Shown here: positions 1-11,139 of the stretch, piece after piece | Position numbering within the stretch: position 1 is the stretch's first letter | How the letters are laid out: each line of letters opens with the position of its first letter | DNA from: Papio anubis | Taxonomy: Eukaryota; Chordata; Mammalia; Primates; Cercopithecidae | NCBI RefSeq assembly: GCF_008728515.1 | Contig: NC_044984.1 | Location: 121,887,349-121,951,348, forward strand | Reading direction: 5' to 3' | Length of the DNA stretch: 64,000 bases | Program-made: the position numbers and the translations under genes | Notes under the pieces: generated by a model | What the model saw: only the letters and a program-made list of their open reading frames with translations | What the model was told of the DNA's origin: nothing | The model's database searches: none

Positions 1-1505
1 AATCCTTGATTAAACACAGTACTCGTCCCACTTGAGAAATCCGTAAAGAAATAGTAAAAAAGGATAAATTTTCAAGTAACATAAATGCATCCAAGAACAA
101 AATTCAAGAATATTTATTAGAATACAAAGACAACAGCATTCGATGGAGTAAAATCCACAACACCTGACATCCAACCAAAGATTTCCATGAATTCAAAGAA
201 GAAAAATATGACCCTGAATGAACAGAAAAATTAGTCGATGAAAACAATGAAGTACATATACAGTATGGATAATTAATAGGAATCGACACTCAAGAGTTAC
301 AACTATATTACCTATGTTGAAAAAGCTAGAGGATCGATTGTAGCCCTCATTGGTAAGAGTAAATCTTCTTTATTCAATCCATCAATTAAAATGCTAATCT
401 CTTAAGGAAACACTCACTAATATACCCAGAAGTAATGTTTTACCGGCTGTCTAGGAATTCATCAGCAGTCAAGTTGACACATAAAATCCATCATCAGTCT
501 TGGGAAATGGATGAAAAGAATGAAATCAAGAAGGCACATAAGGCTTCTGATTTTATCTGTAATATTTTCTTAATGCCAAAGGAAATACATCAAAATATTA
601 AGAGTTGATAAAGCTGGGTGTTGGGTACATAAGACATTTGTATATTTATTATTTTCTAATTTTTCTACAAACTGGCCTGTTTTCTTCATTGCACCCTTGT
701 ACCAAAATCTCTGAGTTGGTCAATTCTGCTGTTGTTATTTCAATCTTAAATACATTTTTGCAGTATAAACACTCTAAGAAATGTCGTATCTGACTCTTTA
801 CTCCATTTCCAATAAGTCAGCTAACTCATTACCCCACTTCCAAACCACAAGAGATAATCCTATCTTCTCCTTAACCTCCTTTTTCTTCTGATTTTATTAT
901 TTTTAAAGTAAAATCTACCTTGCAGACTGGTATGAATGGCCTTATTTTGCTTAGCCAACATTTTCCCGGAATTGGAAACAATAAATCTTAATAATTAGCA
1001 AATACTTTGGGCACCTCCACTTTCACAGCTGCCAAATCCACAGCTATTTCTCAAGTTAAAAATTCACACTCACTTCCAGCTTAGCTGGTGTTTATCAGCA
1101 GCATCCTGACAAGCCTGGGGACAGCTGAGACAATTGGTGTAATTATTTTTTTCTTTGCCTGTTTCTTTCTGCCAATATCCCAAGCCCTTCCAGGAAATGA
1201 TGGCTCCGAAAACATCTTTAACTTCCTAAATGCAACTTTTAGGAATTATCCCTCTTTTTGTTGTGTCTTAGTATTATCCTTAATAAAATGCAAAATGACT
1301 TAATGAACTAATTTCTATTTAAATCTCTGTAAACTAGAAAAAAATGTTGGTTTGGGTGACTTAAAAAATAATGTGGTGTTTGCTGGTGATACGCCCAGTA
1401 GAAGGGCTATTAGATCTTGTTAACCCTTCGATGGGCCCTGGGCAAAGATTTTGGGAGACAAACATCCATGGGTTTACATGTTTGTAAACCCTAGGCACAT
1501 TTTAG
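1..1505. other. AT-rich unique sequence, no feature recognised
   Basis: Both strands hold only short frames with no recognisable domain. I saw no splice-site plus frame combination, no CpG cluster and no clear repeat family. Unrecognised very old repeats may be present. Confidence 0.6.
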
Positions 1506-1774
1506 CATAGGTGTGAACTAAAACTATATGCTAACACTATGTTCACACGAAGATGTCAACATAAATGTTATTGTAGCCTTTTTCACTATAACTCCGAACT
1601 AGAAAAAACCCAAATGTCTGTGAAGTGAAAAGTGGATAAACATATTGTGATCTATCTGCACAATGGAATACCAATCAACACTAAAAAGGAATATATACTA
1701 GATGAAAGTGCATGATTGAATCTCAAAAGAATTATGCTAATTGAAAATGCCAAACCAATGACCACATACTTCAT
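1506..1774 (+). mobile_element. L1M 3'-region fragment, inverted-repeat arm A
   Basis: Carries the typical L1 3'-end pattern in sense orientation: a 'CCCAAATGTCTGTGAAGTG' type stretch, then 'GGATAAACA...TTGTG', then 'CAATGGAATACC'. The whole 269 bp is the reverse complement of 2689-2957 with 16 substitutions and no indels, about 94% identity. That is far closer than two independent old L1M insertions should be, so it is read as a secondary duplication. It begins with CATAGGTGTGAACTAAA, and the inverse of that 17-mer recurs at 1798-1814. Confidence 0.8.
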
Positions 1775-1784
1775 ACTTCTCAAA

Positions 1785-1837
1785 TGTGAACTAAACATTT
1801 AGTTCACACCTATGTTACAGCAGCATGTATGCTGCTG
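1785..1837. repeat. Two adjacent perfect short palindromes
   Basis: 1785-1808 is an 11-bp perfect inverted repeat with a 2-base loop (TGTGAACTAAA ca TTTAGTTCACA). 1818-1837 is a 9-bp perfect inverted repeat with a 2-base loop (CAGCAGCAT gt ATGCTGCTG). Both lie just inside inverted-repeat arm A and could extrude as cruciforms. Confidence 0.85.
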
Positions 1838-2458
1838 AAAAAATGTATATTTTGATTTGCATAATACAATGTCAATTTTTTGAATAAATATTCCAATGAT
1901 TCAAAATTAAAAATCATAAAGGATAACTGAAAACTTATTCTCCCATTGCTGCCTCTCAAATCCTCAGCCAAAGTTGCTATCCATTGTCTTATCAGCCTTC
2001 CAGAGTTATTCATTCGATGCTTCTACAAACACCAGTAAGTGTGAGGCTTTGCCTGTTTTTACACAAATGCTGCACATTGTGGACCCAGCTTTGCATCTGA
2101 AACATGTGATCTTTGTGGTATGAGAGCTTTGGTTGTTTTCTTGCATGACAATGGAATGACAGGCCTGGAAGTGAGGTTGTAACTAGTCCCATGTTTCCAT
2201 CTGACCCCAGGGCCAGCAAGGGCAATTCCCCATATGCTTAGAAGGTAAGTGGTGAACAGCATTCATGAGGAAAGCACAAGGAGGCCCTGGGGGAGGCGGG
2301 TCACACCGCTGCGAAGGAGATCACCAGGACTCACTATGTGTCTGTTTCCAGGGTCTGTGCTGAGAGCAACCGGATGTAACACTTATTCTGTGCAAAGTTA
2401 ATTATTTTAGTCACACTGAAATTTATGATTTTTAATCAGCCGTATGAGCTAAAGTCTA
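1838..2458. other. Spacer of the inverted duplication, nothing recognised
   Basis: Mixed-composition sequence between the arms, with no frame longer than about 70 codons and no recognised family. It may be ordinary unique DNA trapped between the arms. Confidence 0.5.
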
Positions 2459-2955
2459 TGTACAATAAAATTCACCCATTTTACCTACATATTTCAATGA
2501 AAGTTGACAAATATATACAGTCATGTAACAGCCATCATTAGCAAGCTATAGAATTTTCCCATTACCCCAAAATGTTCTCCTATGCTCCATCTTAGTCAAT
2601 TTCCTCTCCATCCCTCCCAACCCTAACAATCACTAATATACTTTCCCTCATAGTTTTGGCATTTCAAGAGTTGTACATAAATGAGATCATGAAGTATGTA
2701 GTCATTGGTTTGGCATTTTCAATTAGCATAATTCTTTTGAGATTCAATCACGCACTTTCATCTAGTATATATTCCTTTTCAGTGTTGACTGGTATTCCAT
2801 CATGTGGATAGATCACAATTTGTTTATCCACTTTTCACTTCACAGACATTTGGGTTTTTTCTAGCTTGGAGTTATAGTGAATAAGGCTACAATAACATTT
2901 ATGTTCAAGTCTTCGTGTGAACATAGTGTTAACATATAGTTTTAGTTCACACCTA
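2459..2955 (-). mobile_element. L1M 3'-region, antisense, part 1
   Basis: Antisense L1M 3' sequence, recognisable from 'AATAAAATTCACCCATTTTA', 'GACAAATATATACA', 'TGGTATTCCATCATGTGGATAGATCACAATTTG' type landmarks and 'CATTTGGGTTTTTTC'. It continues after the inserted LTR at 3393. Its right half, 2689-2957, is inverted-repeat arm B. Confidence 0.8.
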
Positions 2956-2957
2956 TG
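2689..2957. repeat. Inverted-repeat arm B (partner of 1506-1774)
   Basis: Reverse complement of 1506-1774, equal length (269 bp), 16 mismatches counted. The spacer is 914 bp. The outer end coincides within about 2 bp with the LTR inserted at 2956. The arms could form a long hairpin in RNA crossing the region. Confidence 0.9.
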
Positions 2958-3392
2958 GTAAAAGAAAAACTTCAGCTGAATTAAATTTAAAGGTGTTTAA
3001 TTGAGCAATGAACAATTCACAAATCAGGCAGCCCCCAAATCACAACAGATTTGGAGATATTCCAGGGGTGCCTCATGGTCAGAACAAAATTATAGGAAAA
3101 AAAAAAAAACAGTAAGATAATGTACAGAAATCGGAAGTTAGGTACCGAAACAGCTGGATTGGTTGCAGCTCGGCGTTTGCCTTATTTGAACACAGTTTGG
3201 ACACTCAGCAATGTATGATTGGTTGAAGTATCACTGCTGGGATTGGCCGAGACTCAACAATTGTGACAGGCACATACTGCTAAATTCAGTTTTCAATCTT
3301 GTCTACCTATTACATTAGGTTGCAGTTCATCCACAAGGACTCGAATATAGAGTACGGAGTCCTTCTCAGGCCATATTTAGTTTGCTTAAACA
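2956..3392 (-). mobile_element. Solitary ERV1-type LTR, antisense, 437 bp
   Basis: Interrupts one continuous antisense L1M: L1 reads up to ...CACACCTA and resumes at CTATGAGTAG. The insert begins TG and ends CA. The flanks CCTA (2952-2955) and ACTA (3393-3396) fit a 4-bp target duplication with one substitution, as expected for an ERV1-class provirus. On the minus strand ATTAAA lies near the 3' part. No internal retroviral sequence remains, so it is a solo LTR. I do not know the subfamily. Confidence 0.7.
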
Positions 3393-3859
3393 ACTATGAG
3401 TAGAAGTGTTGGGGCCTGTTGTAAGGGCATGTGTAACTGTGTAAGAAACTGCCCAACTGTTTTCAAAGTGCTTTTCAACAATTTTGCATTCCCATCAGCA
3501 ATACATAAGCAGTCTCATTGCTCCCAAATCCTGGATAGCACTTGGAATTGTCAGTCTTGTTCATTTGAACTACCTAATCTGTGTGAAGTAGTATCTCATT
3601 GTAGTTTTAATTCATTTCTCTACTGACCAAATATATTGACCATCTTTTCATGTGCTTATGAATTCTATGTATATCTTTTTTGATATAGTATCTGTTCTAA
3701 TATTTTGGTCACTTTTAAAATCGGTTGTTTATTTCCTTATCATTGCATTGTAAGTACTTCTTATCATTGGACTATATAGTCTGCATGTATATCTTTTATC
3801 AGATATAGACCGTGCAGATATTTTCTCTTCATCTTTAGCTTGTCACAACTTTGAAAATC

Positions 3860-3930
3860 AGTTGATCATATATATATCAACAGGATCAATAGGATCATAT
3901 ATATGATCATATATACATATATATACATAT
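3860..3930. repeat. AT-rich GATCATATATA repeat
   Basis: Low-complexity stretch with several GATCATATATA and CATATATA copies inside the L1M fragment. It is partly self-complementary. Confidence 0.7.
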
Positions 3931-3977
3931 ATTTCTAGCCTCTCAATTCTGTTCCATTGATCTATTTGTATATCCTT

Positions 3978-4274
3978 TCTTTTTTATTTTTTTTAAGACA
4001 GAATTTCACTTTGTTGCCCAGGCTGGAGTACAGTGGCACAATCTCAGCTCACTGCAATCTCTGCTTCCCGAGTTCAAGCGATTCTCCTGCCTCAGCCTCC
4101 CAAGTAGCTGGAATTACAGGTATCCACCACAACACCCAGCTAATTTTTGTATTTTTAGTAGAAATGAGGTTTCACCATGTTGGTCAGGCTGGACGAACCC
4201 CTGACCTCAGGTGATCCGTCCGCCTTGGCCTCCCAAAGTGTTGGGATTACAGATGTGAGCCACCGTGCCCAGCC
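3978..4274 (-). mobile_element. Alu element, antisense (AluS/J-like)
   Basis: Full-length antisense Alu: T-rich start (poly-A in reverse), 'GCCCAGGCTGGAGTACAGTGG', 'GCTAATTTTTGTATTTTTAGTAG', ending 'GAGCCACCGTGCCCAGCC'. Flanks 3962-3977 and 4275-4290 match at 13 of 16 positions and are read as an aged target-site duplication within the L1M. Frames here are Alu translation, not genes. Confidence 0.95.
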
Positions 4275-4568
4275 CTGTTTCTATATGCTTATGCCAAAAT
4301 CACACTATTTTGATTACTGTCATTTCATTGTAAGCTTTGAAATCAATTTGTATGATTCTACAATTTTTATTTTGTTTCAAGGTTTTGTGTTGTTTATTCA
4401 AATTTCTTTGTAATTCCAAATGCTGATTTCAATCTTTTTTGTACACTCCACTGTCTTCAGTTAGTTGTTGTGTTATATATAGTTTCTATTTGAAAGCATT
4501 AATCTGAAAAGATTCACTCAGCCATTAGCAGAAGCAGTGTTAAAGTCTTTAAGGCAGCTCCTGCTACC

Positions 4569-4745
4569 ATGGACTCCATGATACCTAAGGGGGATGAAAA
4601 TAACTTTTTCAAGAAGATTCAGAATGACCATGACTATTCACTTTCTCCAACAAAGGCATCTGCCTTTGAGTCAGTCATCGCTAATGATCATGGAACCTCA
4701 AAACAAGACACAATACCACACGTAATTATTTTAACATCACAAAAA

Positions 4746-4748
<3 letters not shown>
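4569..4748 (+). pseudogene. Short open frame with strong Kozak start, possible retrocopy fragment
   Basis: A 59-codon frame starts at CTACCATGG, a near-ideal initiation context, and ends at a TAA at the edge of an (AAAT)n run. The predicted peptide begins MDSMIPKGDENNFF and is polar, with no signal peptide or membrane segment. The A-rich microsatellite immediately downstream could be a decayed poly-A tail, which would make this the remnant of a processed retrocopy. I do not recognise the parent gene and see no target duplication. A chance frame is the main alternative. Confidence 0.2.
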
Positions 4749-4776
<28 letters not shown>

Positions 4777-4778
4777 AA
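4744..4778 (+). repeat. (AAAT)n microsatellite
   Basis: Eight or so uninterrupted AAAT units. Confidence 0.95.
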
Positions 4779-6489
4779 GCAAGATCAGCAGAGCTAGAAT
4801 GAAAACATTAGCCAAGAAAAAAACCCAAATGATCCATAGGAAAAAAACAGTTCAATCCACTTTCCTTGAACACCTAAAATGTGATCGTACTCTGACAAAT
4901 TTTAAGATGAGCCTAAACAGGACTTTCATTCTCATCAATCCTCATTTTTAGTAGAATTATTAAGAGAAGCCCAAAAGTATATAGATATGTTGAATGATAT
5001 TTCAGTTAAAAAATCAGATGTTTATCTGATAAACATAACATTGACAGTTATGTTATTTGTATAACTGTTGATTTATCTGATGGTTGTTCGATACTTCTCA
5101 AGTGGGTAGAAATTCAATGGACAAAAAAAACTGTATAGGCTCCTGAAATCCCACAGTGTATAAATCTGCCCAAGTGAGAAGCTCTCCCTCAGGAAACATG
5201 CATTTCCCTGAGTCCAATTAATTAAAACTCTATGATTTCATCACATCCCCTACTTGGCCCATTATATTAATTACAACAGCCTCACAAGCTTTCTTACAGG
5301 CCAATTACTCTAAAGCAACTAGATCTTAAGTCAGCCACAGTTAAAAGGATTGAGTACATGTGACTTCTCTAACTTCTTTGTTACTTGTATCTACTCAAGC
5401 CCTCCTGAAGTTCTTTTCATGGAAACGCGCTCTTATCTATAGTCTGTTGGTTATGAATTTGTTTTGTCTCACTGAGTAAGTATGAGCCAGATTTGTGTAT
5501 AAAAAATGGAAAATTGTATTTTAAAAAATTATGCTTTGTCTTGCAAAGTGTGCCTAAGTCCAGGGCAAGAATGCAAAAATAAGATGGCCCAGGATAGGAA
5601 ATGAGTGCTATGTGCATTACTGGAGTGGCCATTTCTCTGGGTTCCAGGAAAGGGAAGACGGATTCATGTAGAGTTCAGGCGGTGGCACCTGTGAATTTGC
5701 TCAAGGCCCAGGTCATTTCAACTGAACTGGGAACCTCAGTATAAGAAATGAAATCAAATGGAGTCTGGATAATGATGATATCTGAATGTGGTAAGCACCA
5801 GGTCAGTCCCTTGGAGGATAAAAACGACTAATTGACCTAAAAAGAGAGCATGAAAGGTGAAATCTGAACCAGCTTGGTTCTTCCCACCGTGCACTAATGA
5901 AGGGCTCTGGGGTGATATGGTGGACATTCTGAGAGACTGATCTTTGACATCATTATCATCCTCCCCTCAACCCATGGCCACTAAGGAAAGTCAGAACCAT
6001 GCTGGGAACAAACCATAGCCTGGTGGTGCTTCCAGTGTCCAAATGCGGGCTGGAGATTTTGACTTCAGCTCTGAACCTGCAAGATCAGGATCCGCAAAGC
6101 TAATTCCTTGAAAATGCTGTTTAGTCCTAAGGTGATAATGTGTTCCTTCTCTTTGATCCAGGTCAACTTACTCATCCTAATGAGAGGTGCTGGGAATGTG
6201 AGGACTACATTTTCTGAACCTTGATTCAAGACATGTGGTCTGATGAGTGTGAACCCCTTAGAGAAACAGAACATTCCAAGTTAGGAATCTCCATAAAATG
6301 CAGTTTAGTGCATCAGCGAAGATATAAGGGAAAACTAGAGTCACAATAATCTACAGTCTGGAATTCTTCAAAATATTGTAAATGTACACTCCTCATTGGA
6401 GTTCCATGTTTTGGATACAACTCATTCATTAAAACATTAAAACATTTGTTAAACGATTTTTTTTAACATTCATTAAAACATTCAATACA
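4779..6489. other. Unique sequence, nothing recognised
   Basis: No clear repeat, exon or CpG cluster was seen. Frames are short and scattered. Confidence 0.5.
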
Positions 6490-7570
6490 TAGTTTCCTTG
6501 CAGTGACCTTGTGCCAAGCTCTATTCTCAGTGCAGAGACAGTGATCAGCAAGTTAGATGGGATTCCTCCTCTCCTGGAGCTTATTTTCTTTTTCTTTCTT
6601 TCTTTTTTTTTTTCTTTTTTTATTGAGATGGAGTCTCTCACTGTCATCTGGGATGGAGGGCAATGGCGCAATCTGGCTCACTGTAATCTCTGTCTCCCAG
6701 GTTCAAGCAATCCTCCTTGCCTCAGCCTCCCAAGTAGCTGGGATTACAGGTGCCCACCACCGTGCTTGGCTAATTTTCTTTTTTTTTTTTTTTTTTGTAT
6801 TTTTAGTAGAGATGGGATTTCACTATGTTGGCCAGTCTGGTCTCGAACTCCTGACCTCGTGATCTGCCCGCCTCAGCCTCCCAAAGTGCTGGGATTATAG
6901 GCGTGAGCCACTGCCCCTGGCCCTGGAGCTTATTTTCTAGTGAGGGGAGACAGCACACAAAAAATAAACGAGGCAGTTATTAAACAGTGGATGTGGTAGC
7001 CATTTGTGCTTTCTCCTAAATTTTGGGCTGTCCAACTTCCCAAAGGATAAGATTGAACTCTTGGCCCACGTGTGGTTGGGTGAAGGCAAATGACGAGTTC
7101 TGACCAATGCACTATGAGTCAGAATTTTGTGTCTCCCTTCCAGGCAAGAGCATTTTATTGCCAGCACACAACTTCTCAAACCTCTCTCTGCTTTAGTTCC
7201 AGCCCAGCTCATGAAGGGGATGACCCTGCCTCTTCAGCCATCTGAGCTACCACACTGATCAGAGCCTTTTAACTGGCCTCAACAGACCCATAGTAAGAGA
7301 AAAATCTCTGTTCTTTAAATCCACTGGAGCATTTGCCATCACAGAGTAAACTAGCCTATACTGACTGCTGCAGAGCTATGCAGAGATGAAGGTAAAATAA
7401 GGTAAAGTGATGGTGAGAGTGATAATTTCAGTAAAGTGATGAAAGAAAATGTCTCTGGGGAAGTCACATTTGAAATCTCATCAAGAGAGGACAAGAATCA
7501 ATGGTCCAGACTAGGAAGGCAGCAAGGGCAAAGGCACTCAGGTGTAGTAAGTTTGCCAAGTTCAAGTGCC
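6490..7570 (-). mobile_element. L2 fragments, antisense, split by an Alu
   Basis: Landmarks of L2 read in reverse: a 'CAAGCTCTATTCTCAGTGCAGAGACAGTGATCAG' type stretch, 'CTGGAGCTTATTTTCTAGTG', 'GACAGCACACAAAAAATAAACG', then about 7380-7570 with 'GTCTCTGGGGAAGTCACATTTGA' and 'GGGCAAAGGCACTCAGGTG'. The Alu at 6590-6922 interrupts the first part cleanly. The middle (7000-7370) is not clearly L2. Confidence 0.55.
6590..6922 (-). mobile_element. Alu element, antisense, with perfect 16-bp target duplication
   Basis: Antisense Alu with CT-rich/poly-T head and 'GAGCCACTGCCCCTGGCC' end. The 16-mer CTGGAGCTTATTTTCT flanks it at 6574-6589 and 6923-6938 without mismatch, showing L1-mediated insertion into the L2. 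The overlapping 129- and 101-codon frames are Alu translation. Confidence 0.97.
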
Positions 7571-7589
7571 CTTGCTCTACAGACATGTT

Positions 7590-7855
7590 CAGTCACACAC
7601 ACACTCCTGCATGCATGCTCTCATGTGCACACACACAGACTTGCAGGCATGCACCTGTCTCTGTACACGTAGACCTACACACACAGGAGCTCATGTGCAC
7701 ACATATGTACACACTCAAAAATCCACTCTGCATGAGCATGCACTCATGCACTCACATGTACTCATGCACACACAAACCAAGCACACACATACACACACTC
7801 CCACATGTGTACACACTGACTCACATACACACAAATACCTACACAAACTCACAGT
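7590..7855. repeat. Degenerate CA-rich repeat tract
   Basis: Interrupted (CA)n with CATG, TGCA and GTACAC variants over about 265 bp. It explains the His/Thr-rich open frames on both strands. Confidence 0.85.
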
Positions 7856-8071
7856 GGAATTAAAAATAGGAGACAGAGGGTGAACGAGCCATTTCCCACA
7901 CTTCATCTGCAGATACTTCCATGACCCGGCCATCAGCCTAGAGAGTCAGGCACCAGTGACAGAGGCCTGTTCCGTCAAACCTCACAACATCCCAGCAAGG
8001 GGAGGGACTTTCCAGATACCAGCTGAAACCGTGCACGTCACTGACAGCAGAGCCCTGGCCCCATCTTTATT

Positions 8072-8240
8072 AGTTCTCTAGGACTGCCATAACAAAGTAC
8101 TGCAGACTGGGTGAGTTAGCAGAAATGCATAGTTTCACAGGTCTGGAGTCCAGAAGTGCAAGATCAAGGTGTCGGCAGGGCAGGGACGTGAGGGAATGAT
8201 CTGCTCCAGGCCTCTCTTCCCGGCTTGGAGACAACCATCG
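8072..8240 (-). mobile_element. ERVL/MaLR-type LTR 3' fragment, antisense
   Basis: Reverse of the conserved LTR 3' end: 'TCTCTAGGACTGCCATAACAAAGTAC', 'GGTCTGGAGTCCAGAAGTGCAAGATCAAGGTGTCGGCAGGG' type order. Only the 3' third is present. Confidence 0.65.
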
Positions 8241-8404
8241 CTTCTACCATAGAGTATTATCTAGGACTGAGTCACTAAGGGCTGCAAGAGGAATAAAATG
8301 AAGCTCTATTTTTTGAATGGAGGATTATCGAAATAATGTTTGTGCCTATTTTACAACTACCAGTGGCCTATTGAGCAAACATTAATGATAGCTGAATTTA
8401 GAAC

Positions 8405-8600
8405 TTTGAGGCTTGAGAGCCTTGGGTCTGAATTCCTTTTTTGTCACTTAGTGATAGTTTGACCTTGGATTTAGCCTCTTCATACTTCCATTTTTCATCT
8501 CCGTAAATTAGAATAGCAATACCTATATCACCTAGGAGTTGAGAGGTTTTAATCAGATAATGTCAAGTAGGTAGATAAAACATATGCATTTTACACAATG
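8405..8600 (+). mobile_element. MIR element, sense
   Basis: Core pattern 'GAGCCTTGGGTCTGAATTCC', 'GACCTTGGATTTAGCCTCTTC', 'TTTTTCATCTCCGTAAATTAGAATA', consistent with a diverged MIR. Confidence 0.55.
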
Positions 8601-8649
8601 AGCTCAACCCATCATTGCTAACATTTTAATTACTATTAATAATAAAGGG

Positions 8650-8950
8650 GCTGGGTGGCGTGGCTCACACCTGTAATCCCAACACTTTGGGAAGCCGAGG
8701 TGGGTTAATCACTTGAGCTCAGAAGTTTGAGACCAGCCTGGGCAACATGGGGAAACTCTATCTCAAAAAAAAAAAAAAAAAATGAGCTGGGTGCAGTGGC
8801 GTGTGCCTATAGTTCCAGCTACTCTGGTGGCTGAGGCAGGAGAATCTCTTGAGCCTGGGAGGCAGAGGTTGCAGTTAGCTGAGATCATGCCATTGCATCC
8901 ACCCTGGGTGACAGGAGTGAAGTCCTGTCTCAAGGAAAAAAATAAAATAA
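8650..8950 (+). mobile_element. Alu element, sense (AluJ-like)
   Basis: Two-arm Alu, 'GGCTGGGTGGCGTGGCTCACACC' to 'GTCTCAAGGAAAAAAATAAAA'. The inter-arm A-run is expanded to about 18 A. AATAAAGGG flanks it at 8641-8649 and 8951-8959, read as a target-site duplication. High divergence suggests AluJ. Confidence 0.93.
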
Positions 8951-9049
8951 AATAAAGGGAGGCATTTGTTATTCTTAGCAGAGTCAATCTGTGCTGAAAA
9001 CAATCCCAACATAATATACCACACACTTACTTTTTGTGGCTAGAATGCA

Positions 9050-10890
9050 AAATCTACTCTCTGATTTTCACTAATACAACACACTGTTATTAACTATAGT
9101 TACCATGTTGTACAATAGATCTCTTGAATATATGACCTCTATTTAACTGATTTTTTTTACCCTTTGACCAACATCTCCCCAACTTCCCATCCCAGCCTCC
9201 AGTAACCACCATGCTACTCTCAACTTCTAGGGGTTCAACTTTTTAGATTCCACATATTAGCGAGATTTTGAATCAACCTAAGTGTGCATCAGTGAATGAA
9301 TGGATAAAGACATTGCGGTATATACACAATGAAATACTTACTATTTAGTATTTTTTAAAGGAAATTATAATATTTGTAACAAGATTGATGAACCTAGAGA
9401 ACATTACGCTAAGTGAAATAAGCCAGGCACAGAAAGAAAAATCCCACATGATCTTTTTTTAGTTTTGATGATGTCTTTTTTAAGCACAGAATTTTTAATG
9501 TGATGATACGCAGTTTATCTAGTGTTTTGTTTTGTTGTTTGAGCATTTGTTGTCATAGCTAAGAAATCATTACCTAATCCAGGTTTGTGGAGATTTTCAC
9601 CTATGTTTTCTTCATTTTTTAAAAAAATTAAGGTGGAAAACACATAACATAATATTAACTTTTTGGCAACATTTAGTTCATTCTGATTGTTTTACAACCC
9701 ACATTTATCTAGTATCAAAATATTGTCATCACCCCCAAAAGAAAACTCCACCCATTAAGCAGTAACTCCCCATTCCTCTCTTCTTGGAATTGCTAGCAAC
9801 CACCAATCAGTTTACTGTCTCTATGGATTTACCTATTCAGACATTTCATATAAATAAAATCAATCATAAAATATGTCACCTTCTGTGACTTCTTTTCCAT
9901 AGCATACCATTTCCAAGGTTTGAACCACATAGTTGCATGTATTCAGTTATTTTTGTAGTTAAATAGTATTATGTTGTATGATACACCACATTGTATTTTT
10001 CCATTCACTGGTTGATAGACATTTAGGTTGTTTCCATAGTAGCTATTACAAATAGTGCTGCTATAACTATTCATGCACGAGTGTTTGTTTCTGAACTTGT
10101 TTTCAGTTATTTTGCATATATACCTAGAGCTGGAGTTGTGGGTCATATAATAATTTTATGTTTAAATTTTCAAGAAGCTATCAAACTGATTTCCACATTG
10201 GCTGCATTTTTTACAGTTCCATTTGCTATATATAAAGAATATAATTTTTCCATATCCTCTAAAACAACTATTATTTTCCTTATTTTTTATTATAAACATC
10301 ATAGTGGGTATAAAATGGTATCTTATTGTGGTTTTGATTTTCATTTTCCTACTGACTAATGATTGTAAATATCTTTTTTCATGTGCTTGTTGGCCACTTG
10401 TATATCTTTGGATGAATGTCAATTCAAGTCCTTTACACATTTTAAAGAATTGGATTGTTTGACTTTTGTTGTCATTGTTGAATTCTCAGAGTCCTTTATA
10501 TATTATGGATTCCGGACCCTCATCCAATGTATGATTTGAAAATATTTTTTTGATTCTGTAGGTTGTCTTTTCAATTTTTATAATATACATTGATGTAGAA
10601 ACATAAAATCTAACATCTATTTTACTGTTACTCCTTGTGTTTTTGGTGTCATATCCACTAACTAATTTCTAAATCTAAGTCATAAATATTTACCCTTATA
10701 TTTTCTCCCAAGACTTGTACAGTTTTAGCTCTTATATTTATATTGTTGATGAGTTTTAAGTTAATTATTGTATTTGGTGTGAGGTAGCAGATCAGTTACA
10801 TTCTTTTGCATGTGAATAATTGCTTTCTTTAGCACATACTGATTATTTTTTAAATATGATCTTATGTCTTGAACAGTATCCTACAAATAA
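9050..10890 (-). mobile_element. L1M relic, mostly antisense, with an internal inversion
   Basis: 9050-9264 is antisense L1 3' sequence ('TACAATAGATCTCTTGAA', 'CCCTTTGACCAACATCTCCCC', 'TTTTTAGATTCCACATATTAG'). 9268-9455 is the next upstream L1 segment but in sense ('GAATGGATAAAGACATT', 'AAGTGAAATAAGCCAGGCACAGAAAG'). In an L1 consensus the two are neighbours joined near 'CACATGATCT', so this is a classic L1 5' inversion. From about 9460 to 10,890 antisense L1M resumes ('GGTATCTTATTGTGGTTTTGATTTTCATTTTCC', 'TTTATATATTATGGATTC' landmarks), probably another L1M copy. All frames are broken. Confidence 0.8.
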
Positions 10891-11139
10891 CAACACAATA
10901 CACCATCAGTGCTGTATGTAAGAGTTTCTGAGTTGCATATAACATTTAGCATAGCTAATTACCAAAAATGCACAGAAATGTATTGGGGGATTCTCCCATA
11001 AGAAGGCGCCAGAATAGATTTACTTCACACATCAGTGCTCCTCCTTCTAAGAGTATTTTGACTTGCCCCTCAGCCTTTGAATGGAAACAAGTCAGGAAAT
11101 ACTGCGCATGGTATGACAGAAGAATTGAACTCAGTTTCT

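Larger units (their letters stand above)
3393..4440 (-). mobile_element. L1M 3'-region, antisense, part 2 (split by Alu)
   Basis: Continues the antisense L1M: 'AAGAAACTGCCCAACTGTTTTC', 'CATTCCCATCAGCAAT', 'GTAGTATCTCATTGTAG', 'TCATGTGCTTATGAATTC', then after the Alu 'ATGCCAAAATCACACTATTTTGATTACTG'. These are landmarks of L1 3' UTR/ORF2 read in reverse. No intact frame remains. Confidence 0.8.

Noticed and set aside
1506..1814. Novel MITE with 17-bp terminal inverted repeats
   Set aside because: The interior is L1M 3' sequence and no clear target duplication is visible, so a rearranged L1 fragment is simpler. Kept as a finding about structure only.
7501..7883. His/Thr-rich frames of 105-120 codons
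   Set aside because: Translation of the degenerate CA repeat.
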